Shown one piece after another: positions 28,766 to 38,356 of a stretch of DNA of 64,000 nt; the first letter of the stretch is position 1, and each line of letters starts with the position of its first letter. The position numbers were made by a program, and so were the translations under genes. The notes beneath the pieces are model-generated. The model was not told the DNA's origin, ran no database searches, and was given only the letters and a program-made list of their open reading frames with translations. Source of the DNA: Moritella dasanensis ArB 0140 (GTDB lineage Bacteria; Pseudomonadota; Gammaproteobacteria; Enterobacterales; Moritellaceae); assembly GCF_000276805.1 (NCBI RefSeq), contig NZ_AKXQ01000002.1, positions 124,001 through 188,000 on the forward strand, read 5' to 3'.

Positions 28766-29248
28766 TTACAACCGAGCACTTTCGAGCAGGTCGAGAACGT
28801 TGTTTCTCGTTAACTGTTTATTTTTAGATAATTTCTCTTCAATCAATACGGAATCAAGGGGCAATGATGGATCAAAATTGATCTGAATGACTTGTTGGTT
28901 TTTTGTTAGCGCCTGCACGATGGATTGCACGCGTTTATGGCCAATAGATAATGCAGTGTAATCATTCTCGGCTTTCGCTTTACCATAGCTAATCACGGTA
29001 CCATGTTGCCAGTCATAGAGATAAAGCAAGCGGTTTCGTTGACTCTTCGTCAGTTCAACTTGTTTATATTCAAACGAAAAATTTAATTTTCTAGGTTCAA
29101 CAACTACTTTATTCGACGGCGTGACTGCTGTCATCCCTGACATTTTCATCGACATGTCAGTGGGAGCAGTTGCGCAGCCGTACAGCAACAACAATGGCAT
29201 AAACAACAGTTGAACTCGGGTACGTTTATAATGCATAAATCCGTTCAT
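28766..29248 (-). CDS. OmpA-like lipoprotein of a polysaccharide cluster
   Basis: A 160-residue predicted lipoprotein: a hydrophobic signal ending in the lipobox LLYGC (Cys at about residue 25). The mature protein contains a short region (about residues 60-125) with ELTKSQRNRLLYLYDWQ and GKAKAENDYTALSIGHKRVQSI, which resembles a degenerate OmpA C-terminal (peptidoglycan-binding) domain, then a hydrophilic tail. OmpA-like lipoproteins occur in several Vibrio-type polysaccharide loci. GGGAG lies before the ATG at 29248. It precedes the Wzz-like gene by 2 bp. The function is inferred from context only. Confidence 0.65.
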   Translation of the reverse strand: MNGFMHYKRTRVQLLFMPLLLLYGCATAPTDMSMKMSGMTAVTPSNKVVVEPRKLNFSFEYKQVELTKSQRNRLLYLYDWQHGTVISYGKAKAENDYTALSIGHKRVQSIVQALTKNQQVIQINFDPSLPLDSVLIEEKLSKNKQLTRNNVLDLLESARL

Positions 29249-29297
29249 AATATTCTCCCTACACGCTTCTTTTAATTCTACATACGGATTGTTGATA

Positions 29298-30482
29298 TTA
29301 CTGACCCTTTTTCATTGCCAGTTTTTCTGATAGTAACATCGTAACGAGATCACAACGGGCTTGCCAAGTTGCCGTTTCTACCATTTCCCGAGAGCGATCT
29401 TTAAGTTGTTTTAACACCTTACTTGGCAACACCAGTGCTAGCTCTAATTGTGCTAACATTTGATATTTATCATCAGCGACATAGATACAATCAGCAAAGG
29501 GGGTCACGGCAGGATATCGGGTACTTAAAATGGGATGTCCAATAGCGAGGTACTCTCTCAATTTTAATGGATTACATGCACGTATTTGTTCATTATCAAC
29601 AAATGGAATAAGGGATACTTGCCAATTAGCGGCATATTGAATCAGCAGTTCGTGGGGCATATCTGCCAAATGGATAATATTGTCATATTCAAAAATAGGA
29701 CAATCAGCAATTTCAATTTTACCGATAAATAAAAACGTTACATCAGGTCTCGACTGGGCAAGAAACGTGATTAATTCGAAATCTAACCAACTGGTGATAC
29801 TGCCATAATAACCAACCACCAAATCTGATTCAGGGTAATTATCCGGGCGCTTACAATCTGAAGAGAAGTGCTTTAAATCAACGCCGTGAGGAAGTAAATA
29901 AGTCTTATCCTGTGGGAATTGACGCGCAATAATGTCACTCGCCGCAAAGATAATATCGGCGTGTTTAACGAGTTCACTTTCTTCAATACTCACTTGTTTA
30001 TGATCAACACCGTTTAATGCACTAAAATCATCGCCTGCATAATAGACCACTAAATCTTCTTCTAATGAACCAATAACACAACGACCCGTTGGCAATGACA
30101 ACCACAATATCCTTGGGTCCTTGGCAGTGGCATTATGCTTAGCAAGTAAAGCGCGTGTTTGGTAAGTCAGTAACAAGCGATTAATCACATAAGCAATTTG
30201 GCTACCCGGCCAAGGGATTGCTACCGGAGCAAGAATGCCCAAAGGCTGCGCGTCTGTTAGCTGTGGCGTCTCGCCCTGATTAAAATCATTTCGTGTGGCG
30301 CGCTTTAGCTGCTTAAACTTCTCGATGATACGTTTTCCATCATTCAGCCTTGGTCGTCTCAACCCAATTGAGTTAACCCAAAACACTTGATGTTGTGTTG
30401 CCATACATTTCATCAAATGCTGGGTACTACTTGGGTGACGTCCCCAATCTTCACCAAATACTATCCATTGCCCATTTTTCAT
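29298..30482 (-). CDS. Glycosyltransferase, TuaH-like
   Basis: A 394-residue GT-B type protein. The start (WIVFGEDWGRHPSSTQHLM, then QVFWVNSIGLRRPRL), the VVYYAGDDFSAL motif, HADIIFAASDIIARQFP, YLLPHGVDLKHFSS, VVGYYGSITSWLDFELI and the donor-side RACNPLKLREYLAIGHPILST resemble TuaH and related glycosyltransferases of polysaccharide loci. It should act in the cytoplasm on a lipid-linked intermediate; the sugar is not known. Its ATG overlaps the acyltransferase stop by 4 bp (ATGA), so the two are coupled. The following lipoprotein gene starts 49 bp on. Confidence 0.85.
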   Translation of the reverse strand: MKNGQWIVFGEDWGRHPSSTQHLMKCMATQHQVFWVNSIGLRRPRLNDGKRIIEKFKQLKRATRNDFNQGETPQLTDAQPLGILAPVAIPWPGSQIAYVINRLLLTYQTRALLAKHNATAKDPRILWLSLPTGRCVIGSLEEDLVVYYAGDDFSALNGVDHKQVSIEESELVKHADIIFAASDIIARQFPQDKTYLLPHGVDLKHFSSDCKRPDNYPESDLVVGYYGSITSWLDFELITFLAQSRPDVTFLFIGKIEIADCPIFEYDNIIHLADMPHELLIQYAANWQVSLIPFVDNEQIRACNPLKLREYLAIGHPILSTRYPAVTPFADCIYVADDKYQMLAQLELALVLPSKVLKQLKDRSREMVETATWQARCDLVTMLLSEKLAMKKGQ

Positions 30483-31183
30483 AACAATTTAATTACCTTA
30501 GCTGGAATACCACCAGCAAGTACACCCGCAGGTAAATCATGGGTCACTATACTACCAGCGGCTACGATTGTGCCCTCACCGATAGTCACGCCGGCCATCA
30601 CACTTACCCCCGTGGCCAACCACACATCACGTTTGAGTATAATGTCACCCACTTGAGATTCATGTTCCGCTAATCCTTCTGCACGTTCTTGAGCATCAAT
30701 AGGGTGACCAGGGTAACCAGCAAGAAACACGCGTCCAGCCAGCCTTACATTATCTTCGATGATGATATTCCCCCCCACAGCAATATTATTCTGCCAATTA
30801 ATATCGACATTATTGCCAATAATTAAGCGTGATGGCTTACCATTCATACTTCGACCACTTAATGTTGATATACCCGAAACCCGACAATTATCACCTAACT
30901 CAATGGTTAAATGACCGAGTACCAACGGCATCCCCGAATACAAATACAATTGATGTGGTTTCGTCAGCAGTCGACTTTTAAATAAGGGGGTCCAATAAGT
31001 AACTCTTAAAAAATTAGCGAAGAGCTGGGATGTAAAGAGATGAGCTCTTAAGATGAAAGGATGTAAAACAGGGATAACCGGAATAGAAAAGTGCATAATC
31101 CCACGGATATAACGGTGACAGGTTTTAGCTAACTTGCTGTCGTCATGTTTTAACCACAACTTTAATGAACCAAGCATATCCAT
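30479..31183 (-). CDS. Left-handed beta-helix acyltransferase (WbbJ type)
   Basis: A 234-residue protein. Residues of about 95-230 consist of imperfect hexapeptide repeats (LTIELGDNCRVSGIST, IIIEDNVRLAGRVFLAG, DIILKRDVWLATGVSVMAGVTI in parts, TIVAAGSIVTHDLPAGVLAGG, ending PAKVIK), the left-handed beta-helix of the O-acetyltransferase family. It probably adds an acetyl group to a sugar of the exopolysaccharide. It is the first gene of the minus-strand polysaccharide operon. The N-terminal 90 residues are not part of the repeats and look partly hydrophobic. Confidence 0.87.
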   Translation of the reverse strand: MDMLGSLKLWLKHDDSKLAKTCHRYIRGIMHFSIPVIPVLHPFILRAHLFTSQLFANFLRVTYWTPLFKSRLLTKPHQLYLYSGMPLVLGHLTIELGDNCRVSGISTLSGRSMNGKPSRLIIGNNVDINWQNNIAVGGNIIIEDNVRLAGRVFLAGYPGHPIDAQERAEGLAEHESQVGDIILKRDVWLATGVSVMAGVTIGEGTIVAAGSIVTHDLPAGVLAGGIPAKVIKLL

Positions 31184-31389
31184 ATAATGACACTCCCTGC
31201 AATTGGTTAATATCTACCAAGAATAGACTATATAAAAACAATGGGTTAAATAAGATTTAAAAATAATTAGCCACCAAAGTGGGCAAAAAATTAAAACATC
31301 ATCGCCGATGTTAGTTAAATCTACTAAGCTCACTAATGCAAAGGATCTGTTATTTTAAAAGTGTCCTTTATAGATAATTGGGGACGAAG

Positions 31390-32340
31390 ATGAAACCAAT
31401 CGTGAGTGTCATTATTCCAAGTAAAAACTGCCTTACCACCCTACCTCGTGCAATTGAAAGTGTTTGGCAGCAAAGTATGAATAAAATAGAAATAGTTATT
31501 GTTGATGATGGCTCAACGGATAAAAGCTGGGAATGGATCTGTCAACTGTGTCGAAAACACAATAACATAATTGCATTGAAATTAGATTCTGAAGGTAGCT
31601 CTACAGCGCGCAATCATGCAGCACGACTTGCTAGTGGTACTTATATTGCGTTTCTAGATGCAGACACATTTTGGTATCAGCACAAGTTGCGGCAACAACT
31701 AAAATTTATGGAAGAAAATCCACAAGTGGGCATTAGCTTTACGAATTGTGAACTGATGAATGACAAAAATGAAGTTATTGATGACCGATTTACCAGTAGT
31801 AATTATTTCAATCAACAGGCATTTCAACATAGCCAAGATGCATTTGTTGTCCCTAAAGGCGCAGCCGCTATTTTTTCAGAAAATGTAATAGGTATATCGA
31901 CAGTACTCGTTAGGCGAGATTTATATTTGGCGCTCGATGGCTTTGATCATAATATAAAATTAGTGTCAGATTGGGATCTTTGGCTAAAAATCGCATTACA
32001 CACTGCGATTGGCTGTATTAAAAAACCATTAACAGCTTGTGTATGTAAAAAGAGTGGGATGAGTAATCAAATAAAGCAATTGCAGGCCATGGAACAAATC
32101 ATCAAACGTTATGAGAATAAGATAAAAACAATTGATCCTTACGCAGTGCATTTAGCCCATGCACACTTATCGGCGTCTTATGCAACATATTATCGCCAAA
32201 AAGCATGCCCAACTCAAGCGTTAGTCTGTGACTTCAAAGCCTTGTGCGAACAACCGACACCATATCACTTACGCAATATATTAACCGACTTGAAACTTAG
32301 TATTAATCGGAACAAAAACGATGACAACCTGAGTTCTTAG
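31390..32340 (+). CDS. GT2-family glycosyltransferase
   Basis: About 316 residues, a GT-A fold enzyme with the full GT2 pattern: VSVIIPSKNCLTTLPRAIES, IVIVDDGSTDKSWEW, the YIAFLDADTFW divalent-cation motif and the later LVSDWDLWLKIAL stretch with the catalytic acidic region (usual ED/WD). No membrane helix is seen, so it is cytosolic. A GGGGAC sequence about six bases before the ATG at 31390 supports that start over a TTG at 31378. It is transcribed away from the acyltransferase gene and is the only plus-strand member of the polysaccharide cluster. Confidence 0.88.
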   Translation: MKPIVSVIIPSKNCLTTLPRAIESVWQQSMNKIEIVIVDDGSTDKSWEWICQLCRKHNNIIALKLDSEGSSTARNHAARLASGTYIAFLDADTFWYQHKLRQQLKFMEENPQVGISFTNCELMNDKNEVIDDRFTSSNYFNQQAFQHSQDAFVVPKGAAAIFSENVIGISTVLVRRDLYLALDGFDHNIKLVSDWDLWLKIALHTAIGCIKKPLTACVCKKSGMSNQIKQLQAMEQIIKRYENKIKTIDPYAVHLAHAHLSASYATYYRQKACPTQALVCDFKALCEQPTPYHLRNILTDLKLSINRNKNDDNLSS

Positions 32341-32406
32341 CGTAAAGACGACCGTAGCTTATTCATAACAAGGCAATTCATTAATTAAGCCTGATAACCC
32401 TATTTA

Positions 32407-33168
32407 TTAAACTGGGTTATCAATATCAATAAAGGTAACATCTAGACCTTTTTCTTCAGCCAGCCATTCACCTAAAGCTTTAACACCATAACGTTCAGTC
32501 GCATGATGCCCCGCAGCGAAGAAAGTCATGCCTGCTTCACGTGCCAAATGGATTGTTTGTTCAGAGGCTTCACCACTAATAAATGCATCAATACCCTGTT
32601 CTATCGCCAGTTCGATATAGCTTTGACCGCCACCTGTACACCAAGCAACAGATTTGATCGGCTTGCCAGCATCCACAACAAGAGGTGCGCGGCTCAGTTG
32701 AGCTTCAATACGCTGCGTGAGCTCTGCAGTTGTGATCTCGTCTTCAAATTTGCCAACCAAAGCAACACTTGCTTTATCCCAAGGTTCTAGACCGCGGCGT
32801 ACTGTAATACCCAGCAATTTAGCTAACTCGACGTTATTACCTAACTCCGGATGAATATCTAACGGCAAATGATAAGCATATAAGTTAATGTCATTTTTAA
32901 TCAACGTTTTAATACGGTTATATTTAATACCGGTAATGGCTGGTGATTCATTTTTCCAGAAATAACCATGATGGACTAAAATAGCATCGGCTTGGTGTGC
33001 GACAGCAGCATCGATTAATGCTTGAGACGCTGTGACACCCGTGATCACTTTTGTCACTGTGTCTTTGCCCTGAACTTGCATGCCGTTAACCGTAAAGTCA
33101 CGTACACGATGGGGTTGCATAAATTCAGTTAAGATGTTTTCGAGTTTTTTATTGTTAAGAGAGGCCAT
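32407..33168 (-). CDS. Nif3-like dinuclear metal-centre protein (YbgI family)
   Basis: A 253-residue protein of the Nif3/YbgI (GTP cyclohydrolase 1 type 2-like) family: DFTVNGMQVQGKDTVTKVITGVTAS in parts, the metal-site AILVHHGYFWK (two His), the DIHPELGNN motif, VAWCTGGGQSYIELA, and the C-terminal FISGEASEQTIHLAREAGM and AGHHATERYG with further metal ligands. These proteins form hexameric toroids with a dinuclear metal site; their physiological role is unresolved. AGGAG five bases before the ATG at 33168 decides for this start over a GTG at 33174. Confidence 0.92.
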   Translation of the reverse strand: MASLNNKKLENILTEFMQPHRVRDFTVNGMQVQGKDTVTKVITGVTASQALIDAAVAHQADAILVHHGYFWKNESPAITGIKYNRIKTLIKNDINLYAYHLPLDIHPELGNNVELAKLLGITVRRGLEPWDKASVALVGKFEDEITTAELTQRIEAQLSRAPLVVDAGKPIKSVAWCTGGGQSYIELAIEQGIDAFISGEASEQTIHLAREAGMTFFAAGHHATERYGVKALGEWLAEEKGLDVTFIDIDNPV

Positions 33169-33241
33169 GCCCACTCCTCATATTTGTTGAATGCAGAAGA
33201 TAAGGCTATAGATATACTTGAAGTTAAACAATGAAGCAAAT

Positions 33242-33297
33242 ATAAAAAAACCGCGCCTGTTGAATTAGATCAGAAATCCAATAACAGGCACGGTTTA
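33242..33297 (-). terminator. Terminator for fabV (minus strand)
   Basis: On the minus strand AAACCGTGCCTGTT pairs with AACAGGCGCGGTTT (one mismatch), the hairpin having a loop of about 21 bases, and is followed by seven or more T. It lies about 80 bp after the fabV stop. Confidence 0.75.
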
Positions 33298-33314
33298 TAC
33301 AAGACCAGTTCGAT

Positions 33315-33379
33315 TTATCGCTACAATTTATAGCTATAATCTATCACTATAATATATAGCGACAGTCTATCGCTAAGTT
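33315..33379. repeat. Five degenerate 13-bp tandem repeats after fabV
   Basis: Five consecutive 13-base units read TTATCGCTACAAT, TTATAGCTATAAT, CTATCACTATAAT, ATATAGCGACAGT and CTATCGCTAAGTT. The last one runs into the fabV stop codon. They sit between the fabV stop and its terminator, so they would be transcribed into the 3' untranslated part of the message. Function not known. Confidence 0.8.
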
Positions 33380-34583
33380 AAACTAGCGTAATTGGCTCGA
33401 AATCAACGATTGGGTTAACGTCAGCATCGTAATCAACGCCTTCAATGCCAAAACCAAATAATGCTAAGAACTCATCTTTGTAGTACTGATAATCCGTTGT
33501 TTCAAACAGGTTCTCATCGGTCACTTCGCCCCATAACTTCACGCACGTAGCTTGAACGTCATCACGCAGTTCCCAGTCATCTAAACGTAGACGGTTTTTT
33601 TCGTCCAATATCGCACTGCTCACACCTTGCGGATAAAGCGAACCACGGAATAGACGTGAAATCTGCTCTAGGCAACCTTCATGTAAACCATGTTCTTTCA
33701 TCACGCGGAATGCAATGGCGATATACAGAGGCATCACTGGAATTGCAGCACTTGCTTGTGTTACAACACTTTTAAGCACAGCAACGTTAGCACTGCCGCC
33801 AGTCGCTTTAAGATCTGCATCAATAGCATGCGCAGCACGATCAAGATCTTGCTTCGCTTTACCTAATGAACCATCCCAATAGATAGGCCATGTAATTTCA
33901 GTACCGATATAGCTATACGCAACCGTTTTACAACCGTCTGATAAGACGCCAGCGTCAGCGAGTGCAGACATCCACAGTTCCCAATCTTCACCACCCATGA
34001 CAGTGATAGTATCTTGAGTTTCTTGCTCTGTCGCCGCTTCAACACTTGCTTCAAATAAAGTATTTTTATTGGTATCAACAGCTTTAGCCGTATATGTTTC
34101 ACCAATTGGTTTTAAGCAAGAACGCACAACTTCACCTGTGCTTGGTAATTTACGTACTGGCGATGCCAACGAGTAAACAACCAGATCAATTTGACCTAAG
34201 TCTTCTTTAATGAGGTTAATCGCAGTTTGTTTTGCTTGATCAGAAAAAGCATCGCCATTAATGCTCTTTGCATATAGACCTTCTTCTGCAGCATATTTTT
34301 CAAATGCAGCACTGTTATACCAACCAGCTGTACCCGGTTTTCTTTCTGTTGCCGGTTTTTCGAAAAATACACCAATAGTTGAAGCGCCACCACCGAATGC
34401 AGCAGTAATACGCGACGAAAGTCCGTAACCACTTGATGAGCCAACTACAAGAACACGTTTCGGTGCATTTTCAATTGCGCCTTGTTCTTTATTATACTGT
34501 ATCTGTTCTTTAACATTAAAATCACAACCAGTAGGATGAGTAGTGGTACAGATGAAACCACGCGTTTTTGGTTTAATAATCAT
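33378..34583 (-). CDS. fabV: FabV-type enoyl-ACP reductase (trans-2-enoyl-CoA reductase)
   Basis: About 401 residues from the ATG at 34583, whose product starts [20 protein letters not shown], the conserved FabV N-terminus; a longer frame upstream to 34643 is not needed. The NAD-binding motif is [16 protein letters not shown], and the active site YxxxxxxxxK reads [10 protein letters not shown] (x8 spacing, the FabV hallmark, unlike FabI with x6). The C-terminal part ([15 protein letters not shown]) is also conserved. FabV reduces the enoyl bond in the last step of each fatty acid elongation round and is insensitive or weakly sensitive to triclosan. It was first characterised in Vibrio cholerae. 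Confidence 0.96.
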   Translation of the reverse strand: MIIKPKTRGFICTTTHPTGCDFNVKEQIQYNKEQGAIENAPKRVLVVGSSSGYGLSSRITAAFGGGASTIGVFFEKPATERKPGTAGWYNSAAFEKYAAEEGLYAKSINGDAFSDQAKQTAINLIKEDLGQIDLVVYSLASPVRKLPSTGEVVRSCLKPIGETYTAKAVDTNKNTLFEASVEAATEQETQDTITVMGGEDWELWMSALADAGVLSDGCKTVAYSYIGTEITWPIYWDGSLGKAKQDLDRAAHAIDADLKATGGSANVAVLKSVVTQASAAIPVMPLYIAIAFRVMKEHGLHEGCLEQISRLFRGSLYPQGVSSAILDEKNRLRLDDWELRDDVQATCVKLWGEVTDENLFETTDYQYYKDEFLALFGFGIEGVDYDADVNPIVDFEPITLV

Positions 34584-34898
34584 ATTATCTTCACAATGTT
34601 GAGACACAGTAGACAGGATAAAAGTTTCTGGAAAATTAAGCACCTATTTTTTGCCATTTTTCATCTGGTTGGAGTTCTAACCACAAAAAATAGAGGGTAT
34701 TTGAGCAAACAAAACACAATATTGTGTCATCACGGAGCAAGGGGACTACATAAATCGGCTATATTAACAGGACGATATAAACAAGCTATGCATTAGGGTG
34801 CTTTTACACTAATATGCAGCCTTTATAACGTTTGCTTGCTCATTTAGATTTATCCTCATACGCAACAAATGCATTGTTAATAAATAGAGAAGAGTAAT
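34584..34898. other. Intergenic region between fabV and the HAD gene
   Basis: A 315-bp divergent promoter region. It contains the 14-bp palindrome described separately (34714-34727). Short open frames here overlap fabV or lack a ribosome site and look spurious. I see no RNA gene. Confidence 0.6.
34714..34727. promoter_or_regulatory. 14-bp perfect palindrome, possible operator
   Basis: ACACAATATTGTGT is a perfect palindrome in the intergenic region between fabV and the divergent pyrimidine-nucleotidase-like gene. It does not match the FadR or FabR consensus that I know. A dimeric regulator site is possible but unproven. Confidence 0.4.
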
Positions 34899-35555
34899 AT
34901 GCAGAACATTAACCAAGCTGAAACTTACCTATTCGATCTAGATGACACCCTTTATTGCCCTTCGCTAGGTATTTTAAAGCAAGTAGAATCGCGGATGCAT
35001 CATTTTATTGCTAACGCCCTTTCTCTGCCATTACCTGAAGCAACCGTGTTATCCAATCATTATTACAAGCAATATGGCGGCACAGTGAAAGGCTTAGTAA
35101 AGCATCACGATATTAGCCGCGATGATTTTATTCATTATTGTCACGATGTGGATATGACCGCATTAAAAGTACAACCAAATATTATCAAGCAGATAAACCA
35201 ATTGTCTGGGCGTAAAATAATTTATACTAATTCGCCAAAGTATTACGCCAAAAAAATACTCCATGAATTAGCTTTAATCGACAGTTTTGATGCTATCTTT
35301 TCATTAGAAGATGCAAATTATGAGCTAAAACCACACAAAGCTAGTTATCAACAGCTTTGTGAAACACATGCTATTAATAGCCGTAAAACAGTGTTCTTTG
35401 ATGATCAACTACGTAACCTTAAACCAGCGAAAGCCCTTGGTATGACTACGGTCTGGGTATCTGGTTCAGAACAAGTTGTGACAGATTTAGACTATAAAGC
35501 CGATTACGAAACGAATAATTTAGACCAGTTTTTCAATTTGTTACAAACAAGCTAA
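34899..35555 (+). CDS. HAD-family pyrimidine 5'-nucleotidase-like phosphatase
   Basis: A 218-residue HAD protein. Motif I is YLFDLDDTLYCPSLGIL (nucleophile and acid Asp), motif II IIYTNSPK, then LKPHKASYQQL (Lys) and motif IV TVFFDDQLRNLKPAKALGM. The DDTLYCPS.GI and N-terminal helical cap match the TIGR01993 pyrimidine 5'-nucleotidase group, related to yeast Sdt1/Phm8. It would dephosphorylate pyrimidine or related nucleotides in the cytosol; the exact substrate is not certain. The gene stands alone and is divergent from fabV. AGAAGAG precedes the ATG. Confidence 0.85.
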   Translation: MQNINQAETYLFDLDDTLYCPSLGILKQVESRMHHFIANALSLPLPEATVLSNHYYKQYGGTVKGLVKHHDISRDDFIHYCHDVDMTALKVQPNIIKQINQLSGRKIIYTNSPKYYAKKILHELALIDSFDAIFSLEDANYELKPHKASYQQLCETHAINSRKTVFFDDQLRNLKPAKALGMTTVWVSGSEQVVTDLDYKADYETNNLDQFFNLLQTS

Positions 35556-35598
35556 ATATTTATTGCCACTTTTAATCGCAAAACACGTAGTAAGTGGC

Positions 35599-35654
35599 TA
35601 TAATCCGCCCTCAGTAACGACTGGCGTTCTCTTTGTTGTATTTATCCCAGTCGT
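35599..35654 (+). promoter_or_regulatory. TATAAT -10 element and leader hairpin before ygiQ
   Basis: A perfect TATAAT at 35599-35604 has no strong -35. About 13 bases further on starts an 8-bp perfect inverted repeat, ACGACTGG (35617-35624) and CCAGTCGT (35647-35654), in the presumed leader of the ygiQ message. No T run follows, so it is not a standard terminator. Confidence 0.4.
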
Positions 35655-35710
35655 GAAAATAGCCTTCGCAATTAACTTTGCGCACTAAAATTAATACCCA
35701 AGAGTACTTT

Positions 35711-38152
35711 ATGCAAACTGCCAAAGATCTTTTTTCATATCCAAAATTTCAGAATCGGGTGACAGAACCCGCACCGTTTTTGCCAATGACACGCGCAGAG
35801 ATGGACAAACTCGGTTGGGATAGCTGTGACGTTATTGTGGTCACAGGTGACGCGTATGTCGATCATCCAAGTTTTGGTATGGCTATTATCGGCAGAACCT
35901 TAGAAGCACAAGGTTTCCGCGTTGGTATCATTTCTCAACCAGACTGGGAAAGTGTCGAACCGTTTAAAGAATTAGGTCGTCCGAATCTATTTTTTGGTGT
36001 TACCTCAGGTAACATGGATTCGATGATTAACCGTTATACATCAGATCTTAAATTACGTCATGATGATGCTTATACACCAGGCGACATTGGTGGTAAACGT
36101 CCCGACCGCGCCGTATTAGTGTATACACAACGTTGTAAGCAAGCATTTAAAGAAGTACCTGTTGTGATTGGTGGTATTGAAGCAAGTTTACGCCGTATTG
36201 CCCATTATGATTATTGGTCTGATAAAGTACGTGGTTCTGTATTACCCGATTCAAAAGCTGACATGCTTATTTACGGTAATGCTGAACGTCCACTTATTCA
36301 AGTGGCACATCGTCTTGCTAACGGCGAATCAATTAAAGAAATTCAAGATGTACGTGGTACAGGCGTAATGCTAAAAGAGCCACTACCTACTTGGAAAGGT
36401 ATTGATTCACGTACATTGGACACGCCAGGGAAAATTGAACCAATCATCAGTCCATACACTGAAATTGACGAAACTTGTGCAACACAAGGTACTGACGACG
36501 TCATCGATAACTCGGATGCAGATGTAGCAAAACCAATCGTGATGCAAGCGCCTAAGCAAATGCCGTGGCACGAAACTTATATTCGTCTTCCAGATATGGA
36601 AACCGTGAAAAAAGATAAAATGTTATACGCGCATACTTCACGTGTATTCCATCAAGAAACCAACCCTATTTCATCACGTGCACTGATTCAAAAACACGGC
36701 GCACGCGAAGTATGGTTAAACCCACCAGCATCACCACTTGCTGAAGGTGAAATGGATGGCGTATTCGACTTAGAATATGCACGAGTTCCACACCCAAGTT
36801 ATGGCGACCAAAAGATCCCTGCTTATGACATGATCAAAACATCGATCAACATTATGCGTGGTTGTTTTGGAGGTTGTTCTTTCTGCTCAATTACCGAGCA
36901 TGAAGGTCGCGTGATCCAAAGCCGCTCTCAAGATTCTATCGTTAAAGAAATGGAAGCAATTCGCGATAAAGTACCAGGTTTTACCGGTGTTATTTCCGAT
37001 CTTGGTGGCCCAACGGCAAACATGTACAAATTAGGCTGTATGAGTGCCAAAGCAGAAGCGACATGTCGCCGCCTGTCTTGTATCTTCCCGTCGATTTGTG
37101 CACACATGGATACCGACCATACGCCAACAATTGACCTATATCGCCGTGCACGTAAAGTACCAGGTATTAAGAAAATCTTAATTGCATCAGGTGTACGTTA
37201 TGATTTAGCGATTGAAGATCCGCGTTATGTGAAAGAGCTAGTAGAACATCACGTCGGTGGTTATTTGAAGATTGCGCCAGAGCATACTGAAAAATCACCA
37301 CTAGATATCATGATGAAACCAGGCATGAGCACCTACGATAAATTTAAAGAGATGTTTGATCGTTTCTCTGCTGAAGCAGGCAAGAAACAATATCTTATCC
37401 CTTACTTTATCTCTGCGCATCCAGGTACCAATGATGCAGACATGCTGACGTTAGCATTGTGGCTAAAACAAAATAAATTTAAGCTTGACCAAGTACAAAA
37501 TTTTTATCCATCACCACTTGCTAATGCAACAGCCGTGTATCACACAGAGCTAAATTCATTGCATAAAGTACGTGAGACAGATGAAAAAGTTGTCGTACCA
37601 AAAGGTGCGCGTCAACGTCGCCTGCATAAAGCACTATTACGCTATCATGATCCAGCTAACTGGCCAATCATTCGCGAATACCTGCTCAAAACGGGTAATC
37701 GTAACTTGATTGGTCGTAGCCCACGTCATCTTGTGCCGCCAGAAAGCTTGGCAGAAAAACAAGCACAACTAAGTAATGCGAAACCGCATCTTGGTAAAGG
37801 TGGTGCTAATAGTAAGAATAAGCCAAACACCAGTAATAAAGGCGCTAAGCAGCAACGCTCTGAACCAGGTACCAAGCAATTTACCAAAGCGTTAACGAAA
37901 CATACCGGTCTTGCACCACAAGAAGGTGTCGGTATTAACGAAAACGGTAATAAAGCGGGTAATAAACCAAACCGTAAGAAACCTGCTGTGGGTGGAAGTT
38001 CTGCTAACAACACGGGTGCGAATAAAAATGCCAATGGCAGCACTAAGGGTGGTGGTTTTAAAAAACCATCAGCAAGTCGTCCAGGCGCCGCAAACAAGTC
38101 AGCAAATAATAGTGGTCAAGGCCAACAAGCTAAGCGTAGTAACAAACGCTAA
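35711..38152 (+). CDS. ygiQ: YgiQ family radical SAM protein
   Basis: About 813 residues from the ATG at 35711 (a TTG at 35678 would add 11). It carries the YgiQ N-terminal domain ([23 protein letters not shown] in parts, [19 protein letters not shown]), the radical SAM cluster motif [19 protein letters not shown] (CxxxCxxC for the 4Fe-4S cluster), the [15 protein letters not shown] segment, and KIAPEHTE. The catalysed reaction is not known. The last 110 or so residues are a low-complexity tail rich in Asn, Lys, Gly and Ala (for example [19 protein letters not shown]), making it longer than the E. coli protein (about 740). Confidence 0.93.
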   Translation: MQTAKDLFSYPKFQNRVTEPAPFLPMTRAEMDKLGWDSCDVIVVTGDAYVDHPSFGMAIIGRTLEAQGFRVGIISQPDWESVEPFKELGRPNLFFGVTSGNMDSMINRYTSDLKLRHDDAYTPGDIGGKRPDRAVLVYTQRCKQAFKEVPVVIGGIEASLRRIAHYDYWSDKVRGSVLPDSKADMLIYGNAERPLIQVAHRLANGESIKEIQDVRGTGVMLKEPLPTWKGIDSRTLDTPGKIEPIISPYTEIDETCATQGTDDVIDNSDADVAKPIVMQAPKQMPWHETYIRLPDMETVKKDKMLYAHTSRVFHQETNPISSRALIQKHGAREVWLNPPASPLAEGEMDGVFDLEYARVPHPSYGDQKIPAYDMIKTSINIMRGCFGGCSFCSITEHEGRVIQSRSQDSIVKEMEAIRDKVPGFTGVISDLGGPTANMYKLGCMSAKAEATCRRLSCIFPSICAHMDTDHTPTIDLYRRARKVPGIKKILIASGVRYDLAIEDPRYVKELVEHHVGGYLKIAPEHTEKSPLDIMMKPGMSTYDKFKEMFDRFSAEAGKKQYLIPYFISAHPGTNDADMLTLALWLKQNKFKLDQVQNFYPSPLANATAVYHTELNSLHKVRETDEKVVVPKGARQRRLHKALLRYHDPANWPIIREYLLKTGNRNLIGRSPRHLVPPESLAEKQAQLSNAKPHLGKGGANSKNKPNTSNKGAKQQRSEPGTKQFTKALTKHTGLAPQEGVGINENGNKAGNKPNRKKPAVGGSSANNTGANKNANGSTKGGGFKKPSASRPGAANKSANNSGQGQQAKRSNKR

Positions 38153-38190
38153 ACATGACTAAATAATGTAACACCGATATATAAACGGTT

Positions 38191-38224
38191 AAGGGTGAAA
38201 TGTGTATGCATTTCACCCTTTTTT
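38191..38224 (+). terminator. Rho-independent terminator after ygiQ
   Basis: AAGGGTGAAATG and CATTTCACCCTT form a 12-bp perfect stem with a short loop and are followed by a T run. It begins about 40 bp after the ygiQ stop. Confidence 0.92.
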
Positions 38225-38356
38225 ATTCACTATTTTTAAACCTATCGAGAATAACCCGTTAAAGGCCGCGTTAATCTCATTAGCAACTATAATTAAAGCT
38301 CCTAGGCACCCCCTATTAAATATATTGGTAACTTTAGCCAATACGGGAGATGGATT

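Noticed and set aside
34482-34796. Open frame of 104 residues overlapping the fabV start on the plus strand
   Set aside because: Antisense to the clear fabV coding region at one end, no ribosome site, and a composition unlike a real protein.
37726-38097. Long open frame antisense to the ygiQ tail
   Set aside because: It results from the biased codon composition of the low-complexity tail; no ribosome site or recognisable domain.
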